Positions 27,022-42,026 are shown, counted from the stretch's first letter. The stretch: DNA of 64,000 bases from Deinococcus multiflagellatus (GCF_020166415.1 NZ_JAIQXV010000001.1:1-64000); one strand, 5' to 3'. Made by a program: numbers and translations. Notes: generated by a model not told the origin, from the letters alone.

Positions 27022-28518
27022 TTAGGCTTTGCGGCGCCGGGCGCGCCATTTCAGCACCTGCGGCACCACCAGCGCGGCCAGCACCGCCACCAGCAGGAAG
27101 GCCGAGAGCGGCTGGCGCAGGAAGACGGTGAAATCGCCGCTGCTGGCCTGCACTGCCGTGCGGAACTGGCTTTCGGCGGCGGGCCCCAGAATCACGCCGA
27201 TGATGGCGGGCGTGACCGGAAAATCGAAGCGGCGCATGCCGTAGCCGATCAGGCCAAACAGGGCCAGCAGGTACAGGTCAAACACCGAGTTGTTCAGCGA
27301 GTACACGCCCACCGTGGAAAACACCAGAATCGCGGCGTACAGAAAGGGCCGGGGAATGAGCAGCAGCCGCGCCCAGACCGGCGCCAGCGGCAGGTTCAGG
27401 GCCAGCAGCATCACGTTGCCGATGTACAGGCTGGCAATCAGCCCCCACACGAGGTCGCCGTTGGTGACGAACAGCAGCGGCCCCGGCTGCAGGCCGTAGC
27501 CCTGAAAAGCGGCCAGCAGCATGGCGGCCGTGGCGCTGGTGGGCAGGCCCAGGGTCAGCAGCGGTACCAGCACGCCCGCCGCCGAGGCGTTGTTGGCGGC
27601 TTCGGGGCCGGCAACCCCCTCAATGGCGCCCTTGCCAAATTCCTCGGGGTGGTTGCTGAGCTTGCGTTCCAGGGTGTAGGACAAAAAAGTGGGAATCTCG
27701 GCGCCGCCAGCGGGCACCGCCCCAAAGGGAAAGCCCAGGGCCGTGCCGCGCAGCCAGGGTTTCCACGACCGGCGCCAGTCCTCACGGTTCATGCGGGCGT
27801 TGCCGGCCAGTTTGATCACGTTAGCCCCGCCCTGACGCAGGCGGCTGGCCACGTACAGCGTCTCGCCCACGGCAAACAGGCCGATCACCACCGTCACGAA
27901 ATCAATGCCGTCCAGCAGCTCCGGGACGCCCAGGGTGAAGCGGGCCTGTCCACTTTGCAGGTCGGTGCCCACGAGGCCAATTGCCAGCCCGAAAAACAGG
28001 CTGACCAGCCCGCGCAGGGGCGAGCCCCCAAAGGTGGCGCTGATGGTGACAAAGGCCAGCAGCATCAGCGCAAATTTGGCGCTGGGGGGAATCTGCACCG
28101 CCACCTCGGCAATGGCGGGGGCCGCGAAGGTGAGCAGCACCGTGCCGATGGTGCCGGCCACAAAGGACCCGATGGCGGCGGTGGCCAGCGCGGCGGCGGC
28201 GCGGCCCTTCCGGGCCATCTTGTTGCCTTCCAGCGCGGTGATGATGGAACTGCTTTCGCCCGGGGTGTTCAGCAGAATGCTGGTGGTGCTGCCCCCGAAC
28301 ATCCCGCCGTAGTAAATCCCGGCAAACATGATGAACGCGCTGACGGGCGGCAGCTTGGCGGTCACGGGCAGCAGCAGCGCCACCGTCAGGGCCGGCCCAA
28401 TCCCGGGCAGCACGCCCACCAGGGTGCCCAGCGTGACGCCCACCAGGGCCCACAGCAGGTTCAGGGGCGTCAGGGCCGTTTCAAAGCCGGTCAGCAGCGA
28501 CGACAGGGCCTCCATCAC
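27022..28518 (-). CDS. tctA: Tripartite tricarboxylate transporter permease TctA
   Basis: 498-aa large permease with about 12 helices, the channel of a TTT family importer. The signature [19 protein letters not shown] is at about residues 37-55, followed by [21 protein letters not shown] and the repeated half motif [21 protein letters not shown]. The ATG overlaps the tctB stop by 4 bp. It completes a tctC-tctB-tctA operon for a citrate-like or other carboxylate substrate. Confidence 0.93.
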   Translation of the reverse strand: MMEALSSLLTGFETALTPLNLLWALVGVTLGTLVGVLPGIGPALTVALLLPVTAKLPPVSAFIMFAGIYYGGMFGGSTTSILLNTPGESSSIITALEGNKMARKGRAAAALATAAIGSFVAGTIGTVLLTFAAPAIAEVAVQIPPSAKFALMLLAFVTISATFGGSPLRGLVSLFFGLAIGLVGTDLQSGQARFTLGVPELLDGIDFVTVVIGLFAVGETLYVASRLRQGGANVIKLAGNARMNREDWRRSWKPWLRGTALGFPFGAVPAGGAEIPTFLSYTLERKLSNHPEEFGKGAIEGVAGPEAANNASAAGVLVPLLTLGLPTSATAAMLLAAFQGYGLQPGPLLFVTNGDLVWGLIASLYIGNVMLLALNLPLAPVWARLLLIPRPFLYAAILVFSTVGVYSLNNSVFDLYLLALFGLIGYGMRRFDFPVTPAIIGVILGPAAESQFRTAVQASSGDFTVFLRQPLSAFLLVAVLAALVVPQVLKWRARRRKA

Positions 28519-29027
28519 AGCACCCCGTTCAGCAGGCCAGCAGGCAGGCTCAGGCCCAGGCCACGGGTAAAGGCGAGGTAGGTGATCAGGGCCACGGCCA
28601 GCGCCACGCCGGTTAACAGGAAGAGGCGGCGCTCACCGTAGGCGTAGCCCACGCTGGTGTACATCAGGGCCGTGCCCAGCACAAAGCCCAGGGGCTGCAG
28701 CAGCGCCGCGCCCAGCAAAAAACCCCCCAGAATCAGGGCGGCGGGGCGCAGGTCGGCGGGTTGGGTGGGGTCGGTGTCTTCTTCAACGGCCGGTTCGGCG
28801 CGGTGGCCCTGCAGGGCCGAGACCAGCAGCGCCAGCCCCAGCAGCAGCGTGCCGGCCGACACGATCAGGGGAAAGGCGCGCGGGCCCACCACGGCGCTGA
28901 TGCCAAACGGAATCTGCAGGGTGCCCGCCAGGAGCAGGCCGCCCAGCAGCAGCACGCCCAGCGCCACCAGCAGGTCGGGAACACTGGGGCGTGGGCGGTG
29001 GGCGGGGGCAACGGAAGGATCAGTCAT
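28515..29027 (-). CDS. tctB: Tripartite tricarboxylate transporter small subunit TctB
   Basis: 170-aa protein with four helices ([75 protein letters not shown]). Size and layout fit the TctB subunit. The start at 29027 has GAGG upstream; an ATG six codons earlier is less likely. It lies between tctC and tctA. Confidence 0.85.
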   Translation of the reverse strand: MTDPSVAPAHRPRPSVPDLLVALGVLLLGGLLLAGTLQIPFGISAVVGPRAFPLIVSAGTLLLGLALLVSALQGHRAEPAVEEDTDPTQPADLRPAALILGGFLLGAALLQPLGFVLGTALMYTSVGYAYGERRLFLLTGVALAVALITYLAFTRGLGLSLPAGLLNGVL

Positions 29028-29148
29028 AGGAACCTCGGCAGGCACAGGGCGCCCACGGCAGCGCCGGGCCCGAGGCGCGCCATTGGGCGCCTCTGCCCGG
29101 CTGGGGGTGTGGGCTCAGAGCAGGGGAGAGGGCGAGGCGCCGCCGCGC

Positions 29149-30114
<966 letters not shown>

Positions 30115-30239
30115 AGGGGTGCCTCCGGAAATAGGCAGAACAGAAAGCGGTGTCGGGCCCGCAGCTGGGCACAGGGGGCGCTGGGTTGTGGTTGCCCTAC
30201 CACGCTACGCCCGCGCCCCCGCCGGAACAAGATGTTTTT

Positions 30240-30270
30240 TGCGTGCTGCACGCACAGTTCGCTGCACGCA
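30240..30270. promoter_or_regulatory. Putative operator in the tctC/kinase divergent region
   Basis: TGCGTGCTGCACGCA is a 15-bp palindrome with a single central base (30240-30254). A further TGCACGCA half-site follows at 30263-30270. It lies between the divergent transporter and sensor genes, where the response regulator would be expected to bind. Confidence 0.5.
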
Positions 30271-30343
30271 ATGCACGGCGGTGAACGCAGTGAACAAAAC
30301 CCCGGCGCAGTGCCTCCCAGCCCGTACACTTCAGCCAACGATC

Positions 30344-31941
<1,598 letters not shown>

Positions 31942-31945
<4 letters not shown>

Positions 31946-32652
31946 CGCCCCCGGCGGCCGGGCAGGTGCGGGTGCTGCTGGTCGAGGACGACCTGCGGGT
32001 GGCCCGCGTGAACCGCGACCTGCTGGAGCGCGACCCCGAGGTACATGTGGTGGGCAGCGCGGCCACCTGCGCCCAGGGCGACGCGCTGGCCCAGGCCCTG
32101 CACCCGGACCTGATTCTGCTGGACGTGCACCTGCCCGACGGCAGTGGTCTGGGGTTGCTGCGCCACTGGCGCACACAGGGCCGCACCACCGACGTGGCCC
32201 TGATCACGGCGGCCGACGACGAAGCCAGCGTGCGCCTGGCGCTGGCCCACGGGGCGTTCGATTACCTGATCAAGCCCTTTACGGGCGCCCGGCTGGCCGA
32301 ACTGATCGCCCGGCACCGCGCCCGCCGCCTGCCCGGTTCGGCCGGGGCCGCGCGGCTGGACCAGGGCCGCCTGGACCGGCTGCTGGGCCTGAACCAGGCG
32401 GCCCCCGGACCGCTGCCGCGCGGCATTGACCCCCACACCCTGGACCGCGTGGCCCAGGCCCTGGGCACCAGCCCCCGCGCCGTGACCGCCGAGGAAGTGG
32501 GCGAACTGGTGGGCCTCAGCCGGGTCACGGCGTGGCGCTATCTGGAACATCTGGTGCGCAGCGGTCAGGCGGTGTTGGACCACCAGTACGGGCAGGCCGG
32601 GCGCCCGGTGAAGCTCTACCGCGCGGCTGTAGAGCAGGGGAATGGCGACTGA
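31942..32652 (+). CDS. Response regulator, CitB/DctR family
   Basis: 236-aa regulator. The receiver domain (about 8-125) has VEDD, phospho-acceptor Asp in [13 protein letters not shown], and the Lys of [10 protein letters not shown]-terminal helix-turn-helix (about 170-215; [24 protein letters not shown]) is typical of CitB regulators. The GTG start overlaps the kinase stop by 4 bp. Together they form the two-component control of the divergent tct transporter. Confidence 0.92.
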
Positions 32653-33087
32653 GAGGGGGGCGGTGCTCCGGCTGGTCTAACCAACTGCCCTTTCGTTGCG
32701 TTGCTGCCTCCGACAGACACCCACTTCGTTGAACCCGGCAATGGGCTGGACAGTTTCAAATCCCATTGTCGGAAAATTCAAGAACCATGACGTTTTTTCA
32801 GGGCGCGAACAGTTTCAACATTCCAGCTGGAACGAATCGCTAAACCCGAGGTTCTTGTCCTCTTTGTGGGGAACGGATAGAGCTGCTCGGCGCAGGCTGG
32901 GAGGGGAGAGCGCCATGGTCGTCCCAAACAAAGTTGTTTTGTCTCCTGCTCGTTCCATCTGGACAAGGGTTTGCGCCGTTGTCCATTACAGTCGAGCGAA
33001 TCTGTCTCCATTGGGCGCAGGCGGACCCACCCCACCCTGATGCCTCGCCCAGTTGGTGGCTGACGTTTTGCCTACACTGGGCGGGCC
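32653..33087. other. AT-richer intergenic region with short repeats
   Basis: 435 bp, clearly lower in G+C than its surroundings. It contains the 12-bp palindrome TTCCAGCTGGAA (32821-32832) and two copies of ACAGTTTCAA (32750-32759 and 32809-32818). TACACT at 33073-33078 may be the -10 of the next gene. No convincing gene; it may be a remnant of transferred DNA. Confidence 0.5.
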
Positions 33088-33966
33088 ATGCGTGCTCCCC
33101 GTGCTCTCGCCTTCTCGCTTCTGGCGCTGCTGATGTGCAGCTGTGCGCCGCGCCTGACCGTCCGCCCCGCGCAGACCCCTGCTCTAAATTTGGCGGGCCC
33201 CGCGCCGGATGTGGTGCTGTTCAGTGTGTCCGGGCGCTGCGGCGTGCCCTGCGAGGCGCCGCACGACAACTGGGACTACCTGACCTCGCGCGGCACCGTG
33301 GACCGGGTGGCGCAGGCGCTGAGCACCCAGGGGCTGCGGGTGCAGGTGGCGGGGTACGCCAGCCATCCGCTGGCCCGCCACAGCTCGGGGCTGGTGCCGG
33401 CCCCCCAGCGGGGCTTTGCGGCGCTGCAGGCCGATCTGGACACGCTGGCCGCCACCTGGCTGCGTGGCCCCCAGCCGCCCCGGCTGGTGCTGCTGGGGCA
33501 CTCACAGGGTTCGGCGTGGCTGCACCACCTCGCGCGGGTGAACCCACAGGTCACCTTTGACGTGCAGATTGATCTGGACGGCATCTGTCTGGCCTGGAAC
33601 ACGGATTTTGGCCGCCTGGTCCGTGACCTTCCCCCGGGGACCGTCTCGCCGCTGGAAGCCTGCGAAACCTTCCGGGTGGTGGGCCAGAAGGTCAGCGGCA
33701 AGGACGTGGTCTGGCCCAACGTGCGCGTGAATCTGGAGGTCCAGAGCCAGCGCCTACCCACCCTGGAGGCCCAGGGCTTCCCGGTGAACTACCTCTTTGA
33801 ACTGGCGCCCAACGTGCGTCTGGACGGGACCCGCAGCGGTATTGAGCGCTACGTCTCGCCCCGCGAGGACCACAGCGCCGTCACCCGCCCCGGCAGCGAG
33901 GCCCTGGCCTGGGTGACCGCCCGGCTCGCGGCCCTGGCTGGAGACTGGAGCCGCGCCGCGCCGTAG
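33088..33966 (+). CDS. Putative alpha/beta hydrolase lipoprotein
   Basis: 292-aa protein. The N-terminus LLALLMCSCAPR is a lipobox with cleavage before Cys. The serine elbow LVLLGHSQGSAWLHHLARV (Gly-His-Ser-Gln-Gly, about residue 136) and a late REDHSAV supply the putative nucleophile and His of an esterase/lipase. A candidate acid is in VQIDLDGIC. Substrate unknown. TACACT 9 nt upstream of the ATG may be its promoter. Confidence 0.75.
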   Translation: MRAPRALAFSLLALLMCSCAPRLTVRPAQTPALNLAGPAPDVVLFSVSGRCGVPCEAPHDNWDYLTSRGTVDRVAQALSTQGLRVQVAGYASHPLARHSSGLVPAPQRGFAALQADLDTLAATWLRGPQPPRLVLLGHSQGSAWLHHLARVNPQVTFDVQIDLDGICLAWNTDFGRLVRDLPPGTVSPLEACETFRVVGQKVSGKDVVWPNVRVNLEVQSQRLPTLEAQGFPVNYLFELAPNVRLDGTRSGIERYVSPREDHSAVTRPGSEALAWVTARLAALAGDWSRAAP

Positions 33967-34077
33967 GGGTGGGTGCCTGGCCGACGTGCTTCCAGATCGA
34001 AAACAAGCGGGTTCGTTATCGCCAGGGCCGTCTGAGCCCTGTCTCCTGCTCCGAAGGCTGTCGGTTTGACGGGCAAT

Positions 34078-34488
34078 TCAGTCGCTTCTCGAATCCCCCG
34101 CGACCTGGGCCAGCCAGACCTGCGCAGCCTCGGCGTCCAGCACCTGCGCCCCGCGTTCGGGGGGAAACCAGGCCAACAGGGCGTGAAGCCCCTGCGGCAC
34201 CTCGTCGGCCGCGCCAAAAATCACCTTGTGGTCGCCGTCGTGCAGGTGCAGCAGGCCACTGGGCACGGCCAGAACCTCCTCGCCAGCGGGGCGGGGCGCC
34301 CCCAGCCACACCGCGTCCACCTCGGCGCCGTCGGCTGGGTTCAGGGTGCCGGGCAGGCAGCCGTAGTTGACCGGGGCGGCCAGGGGCTCGGTGCGCAGGC
34401 GCTCCAGGCCCCCCCCGCGCCACACAAAGCGCTCGCGGGTGCCCGCTGTCCACTCCACCACCCCGCGCCACGCCCGGGGCGCGCTCAA
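34078..34488 (-). CDS. Small inorganic pyrophosphatase-like protein
   Basis: 136-aa protein. [20 protein letters not shown] followed by [21 protein letters not shown] parallels the start of soluble family I pyrophosphatases (Lys/Arg strand, then YGFIPGTL and a DGDPLD-like acidic turn), but several catalytic acids are changed, so activity is doubtful. It starts at TTG 34488, overlapping the upstream lipoprotein stop (TTGA). The longer in-frame reading from 34653 lies over that lipoprotein gene and is rejected. Confidence 0.6.
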   Translation of the reverse strand: MSAPRAWRGVVEWTAGTRERFVWRGGGLERLRTEPLAAPVNYGCLPGTLNPADGAEVDAVWLGAPRPAGEEVLAVPSGLLHLHDGDHKVIFGAADEVPQGLHALLAWFPPERGAQVLDAEAAQVWLAQVAGDSRSD

Positions 34489-34853
34489 GGCTCGACCTCG
34501 TACAGTTCCACCTGCCGCAGCACGGTGCCGCCGAACGAGAGCACCGCGCGGTAGGCACCTTTCTCGGGGGCGCGAAGCGAGAAGGCGGCCCGGCGCTGCG
34601 CCGCGTCCAGATACACGCTGTCGGTACCAATGGGCGCCGAGCCGTTGAACCACGCCACGCTGAGGTAGCCGGGCTCAAAGCGGCCGTCCACCTGCGCCTG
34701 CAGCCGCAGGGTCTCGCCGTCGCGGGTCAGCGTGGCCTGGGTCACGCGAGCGGGCAGCTCCGGCTCGATCTGCGGCGGAATCAGGGGCACGAAGTTGTAG
34801 CGGCACGCGCTCAGGGCCGGCGCGAGCAGCACACACAGAACAAGGGCGCGCAT
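34485..34853 (-). CDS. Small lipoprotein
   Basis: 122-aa protein with lipobox LLAPALSAC and a single beta-rich domain ([46 protein letters not shown]) resembling an Ig-like fold. TAGAGT lies 7 nt upstream of the ATG, so the message is probably leaderless. Downstream it couples to the pyrophosphatase-like gene through TTGA. Confidence 0.65.
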   Translation of the reverse strand: MRALVLCVLLAPALSACRYNFVPLIPPQIEPELPARVTQATLTRDGETLRLQAQVDGRFEPGYLSVAWFNGSAPIGTDSVYLDAAQRRAAFSLRAPEKGAYRAVLSFGGTVLRQVELYEVEP

Positions 34854-34869
34854 GGGGGCAACTCTAGCG

Positions 34870-35754
<885 letters not shown>

Positions 35755-35876
35755 AGGCGGCAGCCTAAAGCGGCAGGCGGCGCGGCGGCAGGAACGCGGG
35801 GCACACTCCGTCTTTAGGCTTTGCCCACGCTTGCCCCTGGCGTGCGCGGGCACACTCGGGGGCGGCAGCTGGGCAG

Positions 35877-35882
35877 TACCCT
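35877..35882 (+). promoter_or_regulatory. -10 box of the lycopene cyclase gene
   Basis: TACCCT is followed by 7 nt and then ATG at 35890, fitting a leaderless transcript. Confidence 0.55.
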
Positions 35883-35889
35883 GCCGGGG

Positions 35890-37350
35890 ATGTTCCGCGC
35901 GCCCCCGTTCCAGACCGATGTGCTGCTGATTGGGGGCGGCCCGGCGGCCCTGGCGCTGGCGGCGGCGCTGGCCCCTCACCGCGTCCAGGTGCGGGTGGTG
36001 GCTCCGCACCCCCCCCGCCCCCCGGCGCCCACCTACGGCGCGTGGCTGGACGACCTGCCCCCCTGGGCCCAGGCCTGCGCCGCGCAGGTGTGGAGTGACG
36101 TGCGGGTGTACACCGGCCCGCAGCCCACGCCGCTGCTGCGCCCCTATGCCCTGCTGGACAACGCGCGGCTGCTGCAGGCCCTGCTGGCACGCGCGCAGGG
36201 CGCCCTGACCTGGACGGTGGGCGAGGTGCAGGGGGCGCGGCCAGACGGCCACGGCTGGACGGTACAGGGGCGCGGCGGCGAGCACTGGCACGCGCGGGTG
36301 GTGGTGGACGCCAGCGGCCACGCCCCCGCGCTGCGCCGGGCCCAGCACCCCGGTGGGGCGGCCCTGCAAACCGCGTTCGGCGTGGTGGGCCGCTTTGCGC
36401 GCCCGCCCTGCGCGCCCGGCAGCATGGTCTGGATGGATTACCGGGCCCCCCACGGCCCGGCGCCAGAGGCCACCTTTCTGTACGCCATGCACCTGGGCGG
36501 CGACCGCTATTTCGTGGAAGAAACCAGCCTGATCGCGCGCCCGGCCCCAAGCCGCGCGTGGCTGCGCGCCCGCCTGCATGCCCGCCTGCACGCGCAGGGC
36601 ACGCCGCTGACCCACACCGAATCCGAGGAATGGGTGGCCTTTCCCATGAACGCGGCGGCCCCCCCGGCCACGGGCGCGCTGGCGTACGGGGCGGCGGGCG
36701 GGCTGGTGCATCCCATCAGCGGGTTTCAGGTGGCTGGGGCGCTGCACATGGCCCCGGCGGTGGCCCAGGCCCTGGCCGGGGCACTGCAGGCCGGCACCGA
36801 CCCCCACGCGGCGGGCTGGGCGGCCCTGTGGTCTCCGGAACGTCGAGCGGCGCGGGCGGTGCACCTGCTGGGCGTGCAGGCCCTGCTGAACCTGCCGCCC
36901 ACCACCCTCCCTGCCTTTTTCGAGGCATTCTTTGCCCTGCCCCCGGCGCAGTGGCGCGCGTTTCTGGACCCCGCCACCCCGGCCGGGCCACTGGCGCGCA
37001 CCATGCTGCTCCTCTTCGCGGCCCTGCCGGCCCCGGTGCGGCTGCCGCTGGCCCGCGCCGCGCTGGCCCAGCCGGGCACCAGCGTGCAGGCCCTGGCCGC
37101 GTCTCTGAAGAGGTCTTCTGGGCCTTCCCATCCGCAGGCCGGCTGGAGACGCGACCCTGGGCCCATGACCAACCCCGACCACGCCGAGAACGCTGTGCGC
37201 CGCCACGAAGACACCGACCAGCACGAGGTGATCGAGGACGGCATGCAGGGCACCACCGGCAGCACCGATGCCAACGGCCTGGACCAGAGCGCCGACCTGG
37301 GCCAGAAGCTGGAAGAACTGCGCGAAAACCTGGGCGGCACGGCGGAGTAA
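35890..37350 (+). CDS. Lycopene cyclase family FAD-dependent enzyme with acidic C-terminal extension
   Basis: 486-aa reading frame. The N-terminal [20 protein letters not shown] is the dinucleotide-binding motif of CrtL/CrtY cyclases. [32 protein letters not shown] and the late [18 protein letters not shown] are cyclase signatures. It probably closes lycopene rings for carotenoid pigments. The family would end near residue 405. The frame continues through [18 protein letters not shown] to the stop, so either a separate 61-aa gene (ATG 37165) has fused in frame or both are translated. Confidence 0.82.
   Translation: MFRAPPFQTDVLLIGGGPAALALAAALAPHRVQVRVVAPHPPRPPAPTYGAWLDDLPPWAQACAAQVWSDVRVYTGPQPTPLLRPYALLDNARLLQALLARAQGALTWTVGEVQGARPDGHGWTVQGRGGEHWHARVVVDASGHAPALRRAQHPGGAALQTAFGVVGRFARPPCAPGSMVWMDYRAPHGPAPEATFLYAMHLGGDRYFVEETSLIARPAPSRAWLRARLHARLHAQGTPLTHTESEEWVAFPMNAAAPPATGALAYGAAGGLVHPISGFQVAGALHMAPAVAQALAGALQAGTDPHAAGWAALWSPERRAARAVHLLGVQALLNLPPTTLPAFFEAFFALPPAQWRAFLDPATPAGPLARTMLLLFAALPAPVRLPLARAALAQPGTSVQALAASLKRSSGPSHPQAGWRRDPGPMTNPDHAENAVRRHEDTDQHEVIEDGMQGTTGSTDANGLDQSADLGQKLEELRENLGGTAE
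37165..37350 (+). CDS. Possible independent 61-aa acidic protein inside the cyclase frame
   Basis: From the in-frame ATG at 37165 the sequence is hydrophilic and acidic ([20 protein letters not shown]) and unlike the hydrophobic cyclase end. It looks like a free-standing small soluble protein. No Shine-Dalgarno was found. Listed as an alternative reading of the cyclase tail. Confidence 0.35.
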   Translation: MTNPDHAENAVRRHEDTDQHEVIEDGMQGTTGSTDANGLDQSADLGQKLEELRENLGGTAE

Positions 37351-37421
37351 GGCAGCTGGGGCGCGAGGGTCAACCCAGCGCCCGGACCAGGAAACCACCA
37401 GTTCGACAGCCGTGTTCGCCT

Positions 37422-37463
37422 CGTGAGGCCCCTTCGGCCGCTTTGCCGGCAAGGGGCCTCGCG
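37422..37463 (+). terminator. Hairpin between lycopene cyclase and sdaAB
   Basis: CGTGAGGCCCCTT pairs with AAGGGGCCTCGCG with one G-T pair, with an inner CGGC/GCCG stem. There is no clear T-run. Confidence 0.6.
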
Positions 37464-37500
37464 TGCTGTTGCTCTCTCGAACGGCCCACCTTCCCCCGCC

Positions 37501-37506
37501 TATACT
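37501..37506 (+). promoter_or_regulatory. Consensus-like -10 box of sdaAB
   Basis: TATACT lies 6 nt before the ATG at 37513, giving a leaderless message. It is close to the canonical TATAAT. Confidence 0.65.
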
Positions 37507-37512
37507 CGCCGC

Positions 37513-38178
<666 letters not shown>

Positions 38179-38232
38179 AGAACGCGGGGTGTGAGGATTC
38201 TGTGGTAGGCGGCGCCCTATGGTGGCCGCAGC

Positions 38233-40743
38233 GTGGCCCTGGCTGCGCCTGCCCCCGCCATGACCAACCCCGCCCTGCCCCCCCCAAGCGACCTGCCCCC
38301 GCCCGCCGCGGCGCGCGGTGTGCCCCCCAGCGCTGACCTGCGCGAGCGGCTGCGCGCCCTGGAAGAAGGCATGTACCGCACCCCCGAGCACTCGGGCGTG
38401 GCGGTGCGCGGCCTGCTGGCCGAAGCGCAGGCCACCGGCGACACCTGGGCGCAGGGCTTTGCGCTGGTGCTGCTCAGCGGCTGCGCCTTTTACCTGGGCG
38501 ACCCGCGCGAGACCATCGCGCTGGCCCACGAAGGGCTGGCCCTGGCCCGCCGGGTGGGCGCCCTGGACCTGGAATGCCGCCTGATCAACGGGCTGGCCTT
38601 GGCCCACCACCGCCTGGGCGAATACGACCGCGCCTTTGACTGCTTTCTGCAGACCCTGCGCCTTGCCCAGCAACTGGGCGACGATCCGGGGCGGTTCCGG
38701 GCGCTGAACAATCTGGCCAGCCTGTACACCGACACCGGCAACCTGCAGCAGGCCCTGGACGCCGTGCGCGAGGCCCTGAGCATCGCCCAGACCCTCAGCC
38801 CCACCTTTCGCGGCGCGGCCATGACGCACCTGATCGCCATTCATACGCGCCTGGGCGAGTACGAGCAGACCCTGGCGCTGGCCCAGGCGCACCTGCCGCT
38901 GATTCTGGAGCACTGCCCGCCGCGCTGGCTGGGCACCATTCAGCGCGACGTGGCGCGCGCCCTGCTGGCCCAGGGCCGCCCCGAGGAATCGCTGGCCGCC
39001 GCCCAGGAGGGCCTGGAGGAAGCGCACCGCCGCCAGGACCAGGAAAACATTGGGCAGCTGACGCTGGGTGTGGTGAGCGCCCTGCTGGCCCTGGGCCGTC
39101 TGGGCGAGGCCCGCCCCCTGCTGGACGAGGCCCTGGTCCTGAGCCGCGACATGGGCAGCCGTCCCCTGGAAACGGAAGCCCTGGCCCTGATGGCGACCCT
39201 CTGCGAGCAGGAGGGCGACCACCACGCCGCCCTGGGCTACACCCGCGCGCACTTTGAGCTGGAACGCCAGATTCATGCCAGCGAGGTCGAAAGCCGCTCG
39301 CAGCTGCTGACCGCCCAGATTCGCCTGGAACTGCTGCAGCGCGAGGCCGAAATCGAGCGCCTGCGCAACGTGGAGCTGGCGCAGGCCAACTCGAAGCTGC
39401 AGCAGACCCAGCAGGTGCTGCTGCACCGCGCCACCCACGACCCCCTCACCGGCGTGGCCAACCGCGCCCACTTTGGGCACAGCACCCAGCAGGCGCTCGA
39501 TTCGCTGCAGGGCGGCGAGTACCTGGGCCTGATCTTTATTGACCTGGACAAGTTCAAACAGGTGAATGACACCCTGGGCCACCACGCGGGCGACCAGTTG
39601 CTGCAGGAGGTGGCCCGGCGCCTGAAGGGCGTGGTGCGCGCCTCTGACCTCGTGGGGCGCATTGGCGGCGACGAGTTCACGGTGCTGCTGCGCCGCGTGT
39701 CGGCGGTGCAGGACGCGCGCGCCGTGGCGGCCAAGCTGCTGAGCGTGCTGGCCGAGCCCTTCCGGATTGAGGGCCAGACGGTGCAGATCACGGCCTCGGT
39801 GGGCTGCGCGGTGGCCCCCACCGACGGCCAGGACGCCGAGGCCCTGCAGCGCCACGCCGACACCGCCATGTACCGCGTGAAGCACGCGGGCGGCAATCAG
39901 GTGCTGCACTTTGAGGCTGATATGGGCGAACCCGCCGAGCGCCGCGCCCTGGAACGCGACCTGCGCGGCGCCCACGAACGCGGCGAACTGCGCCTGCACT
40001 ACCAGGGCCGCTTTGCGCTGGGCGGCCCCCGGCTGGTGGGCTTTGAGGCCCTGATCCGCTGGCAGCATCCCACACGCGGCCTGATCTCGCCGGCCGTCTT
40101 TATCCCGATGGCCGAGGAATCGCGCGCCATTCTGACCATTGGCGCCTGGGTGCTGCGCGAGGCCTGCGCCCAGGCGGTGCGCTGGCGTTTTGCTGAGCGC
40201 GGCCTGTGTATGTCGGTGAATGTCTCGCCCATGCAGTTTGAGCAGCCCACCTTTGTGGCCGATGTGCAGTCCACCCTGCGCGCCACCGGGCTTCCGGCGC
40301 GGCAACTGGTGCTGGAACTCACCGAGAGCCTGGTGATGCGCGACCTCGCCCTGGCGCAGCGGCACATTGAGGAGCTGCGCGCCCTGGGGGTGCAGGTGGC
40401 CATTGACGACTTTGGCACCGGCTACTCCAGCCTCAGCGTGCTGCAGGCGCTGCCCTTTGACCAGCTGAAAATTGACCGCTCCTTTACCAGCCACCTCACG
40501 ACCTCGGCCAGCCAGCGGGTGACGGCCCTGCTGAGCGCCATCATTCAGCTGGCCCACAGCCTGGACATGACGGTGACGGTTGAGGGCGTGGAGGACGACA
40601 CGCAGCGCCGCCTGCTCACGGGTCTGGGGTGTGACCATGTGCAGGGCTTTCTGCTGGCGCGCCCCCTTCCGGAAGCACAGGCCCAGGCCCTGCTGCCCGG
40701 CGAGGCCCCGGCGCCTGGCCCCGGAACCCCAGCGCCCAACTGA
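38233..40743 (+). CDS. TPR-GGDEF-EAL cyclic di-GMP protein
   Basis: 836-aa cytoplasmic signalling protein. Residues 40-390 form TPR-like helical repeats ([50 protein letters not shown]), then a short coiled coil. The GGDEF domain (about 405-560) has intact [10 protein letters not shown], and the EAL domain (about 575-825) has [10 protein letters not shown] and [11 protein letters not shown]. Both catalytic motifs look intact, so it may make and break c-di-GMP. The GTG start is uncertain; ATG 38260 is possible. Its 3' end overlaps the antisense IclR gene by 128 bp. Confidence 0.92.
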   Translation: MALAAPAPAMTNPALPPPSDLPPPAAARGVPPSADLRERLRALEEGMYRTPEHSGVAVRGLLAEAQATGDTWAQGFALVLLSGCAFYLGDPRETIALAHEGLALARRVGALDLECRLINGLALAHHRLGEYDRAFDCFLQTLRLAQQLGDDPGRFRALNNLASLYTDTGNLQQALDAVREALSIAQTLSPTFRGAAMTHLIAIHTRLGEYEQTLALAQAHLPLILEHCPPRWLGTIQRDVARALLAQGRPEESLAAAQEGLEEAHRRQDQENIGQLTLGVVSALLALGRLGEARPLLDEALVLSRDMGSRPLETEALALMATLCEQEGDHHAALGYTRAHFELERQIHASEVESRSQLLTAQIRLELLQREAEIERLRNVELAQANSKLQQTQQVLLHRATHDPLTGVANRAHFGHSTQQALDSLQGGEYLGLIFIDLDKFKQVNDTLGHHAGDQLLQEVARRLKGVVRASDLVGRIGGDEFTVLLRRVSAVQDARAVAAKLLSVLAEPFRIEGQTVQITASVGCAVAPTDGQDAEALQRHADTAMYRVKHAGGNQVLHFEADMGEPAERRALERDLRGAHERGELRLHYQGRFALGGPRLVGFEALIRWQHPTRGLISPAVFIPMAEESRAILTIGAWVLREACAQAVRWRFAERGLCMSVNVSPMQFEQPTFVADVQSTLRATGLPARQLVLELTESLVMRDLALAQRHIEELRALGVQVAIDDFGTGYSSLSVLQALPFDQLKIDRSFTSHLTTSASQRVTALLSAIIQLAHSLDMTVTVEGVEDDTQRRLLTGLGCDHVQGFLLARPLPEAQAQALLPGEAPAPGPGTPAPN

Positions 40744-41452
40744 CCTCATCGGCGGCGTCGCGCAGGGCGCGCAGCAGGGTGTCGCGTTCGCGCAATCGTG
40801 CGCTGGGCAGGCTGACGCCCAGTGCTGCCAGCACCGCGCCCCCCTCGCCCCGGATGGGCACGGCGAGGCTGCCGGTGCCGGGCGCCCACTCGTCCTGCGT
40901 CTGGGCAAAGGCGGCAGCGCGAATGTCGGCGGCCTCCCGGGTCCAGGCGTCTGGGGCGGTCACGGTCTGCGGGGTAAAGGCGGCGGCCTGGGGCGGCAGG
41001 GGGCGCCCCGCCAGGGCCAGCAGCAATTTACCGCTGGCGGTGGCGTGGGCAGGGAGTTCAAAGTCCAGTTCTCCCGCTACAGGGGGGCCGCCCCGGCCCT
41101 GCACGCTGCGGGCCACGCACAGCACCCGCTCGCCTTCGCGCACGCACAGAAAGGCCAGGCAGTGGGTGCGCCGCGCCACGCGCTCCATCGCGTCGTGCGC
41201 CGGGGCGTACCAGGGCAGGCTGCCGTACAGGGCGCTGGAGAGCTTCAGCAGCCGCCAGCCCAGGCGGTAGCGGCCCCGGCCCACGCGCTGCAGCAGGCCC
41301 ACGGCCGCCAGGGTGGACAGGGCTTCGTGGACGGTGGAGGTGGGCTGGTTCAGGTGGCGGGCCAGGGCGGAGAGGGTCCATTCCGTGTGGTCGGCGTCGA
41401 ACCGTTCCAGGAGGTGGACGGCGCTTTCCACGGTGGAGAGGGTTCGGGGCAC
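40616..41452 (-). CDS. IclR family transcriptional regulator
   Basis: 278-aa regulator. The N-terminal winged helix (about 5-65; [33 protein letters not shown]) precedes the effector-binding IclR domain (about 80-250; [41 protein letters not shown]). The GTG at 41452 lies 7 nt after TACCAT. The last 40 or so residues are low complexity and overlap the tail of the GGDEF-EAL gene on the other strand. No catabolic operon is next to it, so the target is unclear. Confidence 0.88.
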   Translation of the reverse strand: MPRTLSTVESAVHLLERFDADHTEWTLSALARHLNQPTSTVHEALSTLAAVGLLQRVGRGRYRLGWRLLKLSSALYGSLPWYAPAHDAMERVARRTHCLAFLCVREGERVLCVARSVQGRGGPPVAGELDFELPAHATASGKLLLALAGRPLPPQAAAFTPQTVTAPDAWTREAADIRAAAFAQTQDEWAPGTGSLAVPIRGEGGAVLAALGVSLPSARLRERDTLLRALRDAADEVSWALGFRGQAPGPRRAAGPGPVLPEGGAPAESPAHGHTPDP

Positions 41453-42026
41453 GGGGGGTATGGTAGCGAGGTTTGGTGGAGGTTTCTGCCGGCTTGCCCC
41501 ACCCCCCCAGCCCCCCTACCCCAGAGGGGCAGGGGGGAGCGGCGCTGCGCTGGCAAACGTTGACTGACGGTGTGGGGTGGCCCGGCTTCGCCCCGCGTTG
41601 TACGCCGTCGCCTTGCTCCGCCCATCGTCGGACGCCCGCGCGCTTCGCGCACGACGGCTTCGTCTGGACCTGGGCGGTATGGGGGCAGGAAGGCTTGGTG
41701 CGGCCCAGAAGGTTCTACTTTTAAAAACCACCGCGCTGAGGGTAGGTGGCGGACCGTTTCAACGGCTCAGCCAGAGAGACTTCAATGAACACGGCGCTTT
41801 TCTCCTCCCCCCTTGTGGGGGAGGTCGGGAGGGGGGCAAACGGGCCCAGCGTCCCACACAATCTTTCCGTCACCACCTCTCCCATACACTCGAAAGCAGA
41901 CCCCATCAAGGCTCTGGCTCGCCCGGCCTTCTCTATGGCGGCCGTAGTACAAGGTGTGCAGTCAAGGACGCTATGTATGGCTGCCTCGCCTCTTTGATTG
42001 CCCCATCTCTCTGTGCTTCCTGGCCG
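41453..42026. other. Intergenic region with GC-rich inverted repeats
   Basis: 574 bp without a supported gene. It contains the IclR promoter box (41460-41465), CCCC/GGGG runs near 41505-41540, and a degenerate dispersed-repeat copy with CTCCCCC/GGGGGAG arms at about 41783-41826. Confidence 0.5.

Noticed and set aside
32934..33560. 208-codon frame overlapping the hydrolase lipoprotein start
   Set aside because: Different frame from the lipoprotein, no signal or domain, Cys/Trp-rich noise.
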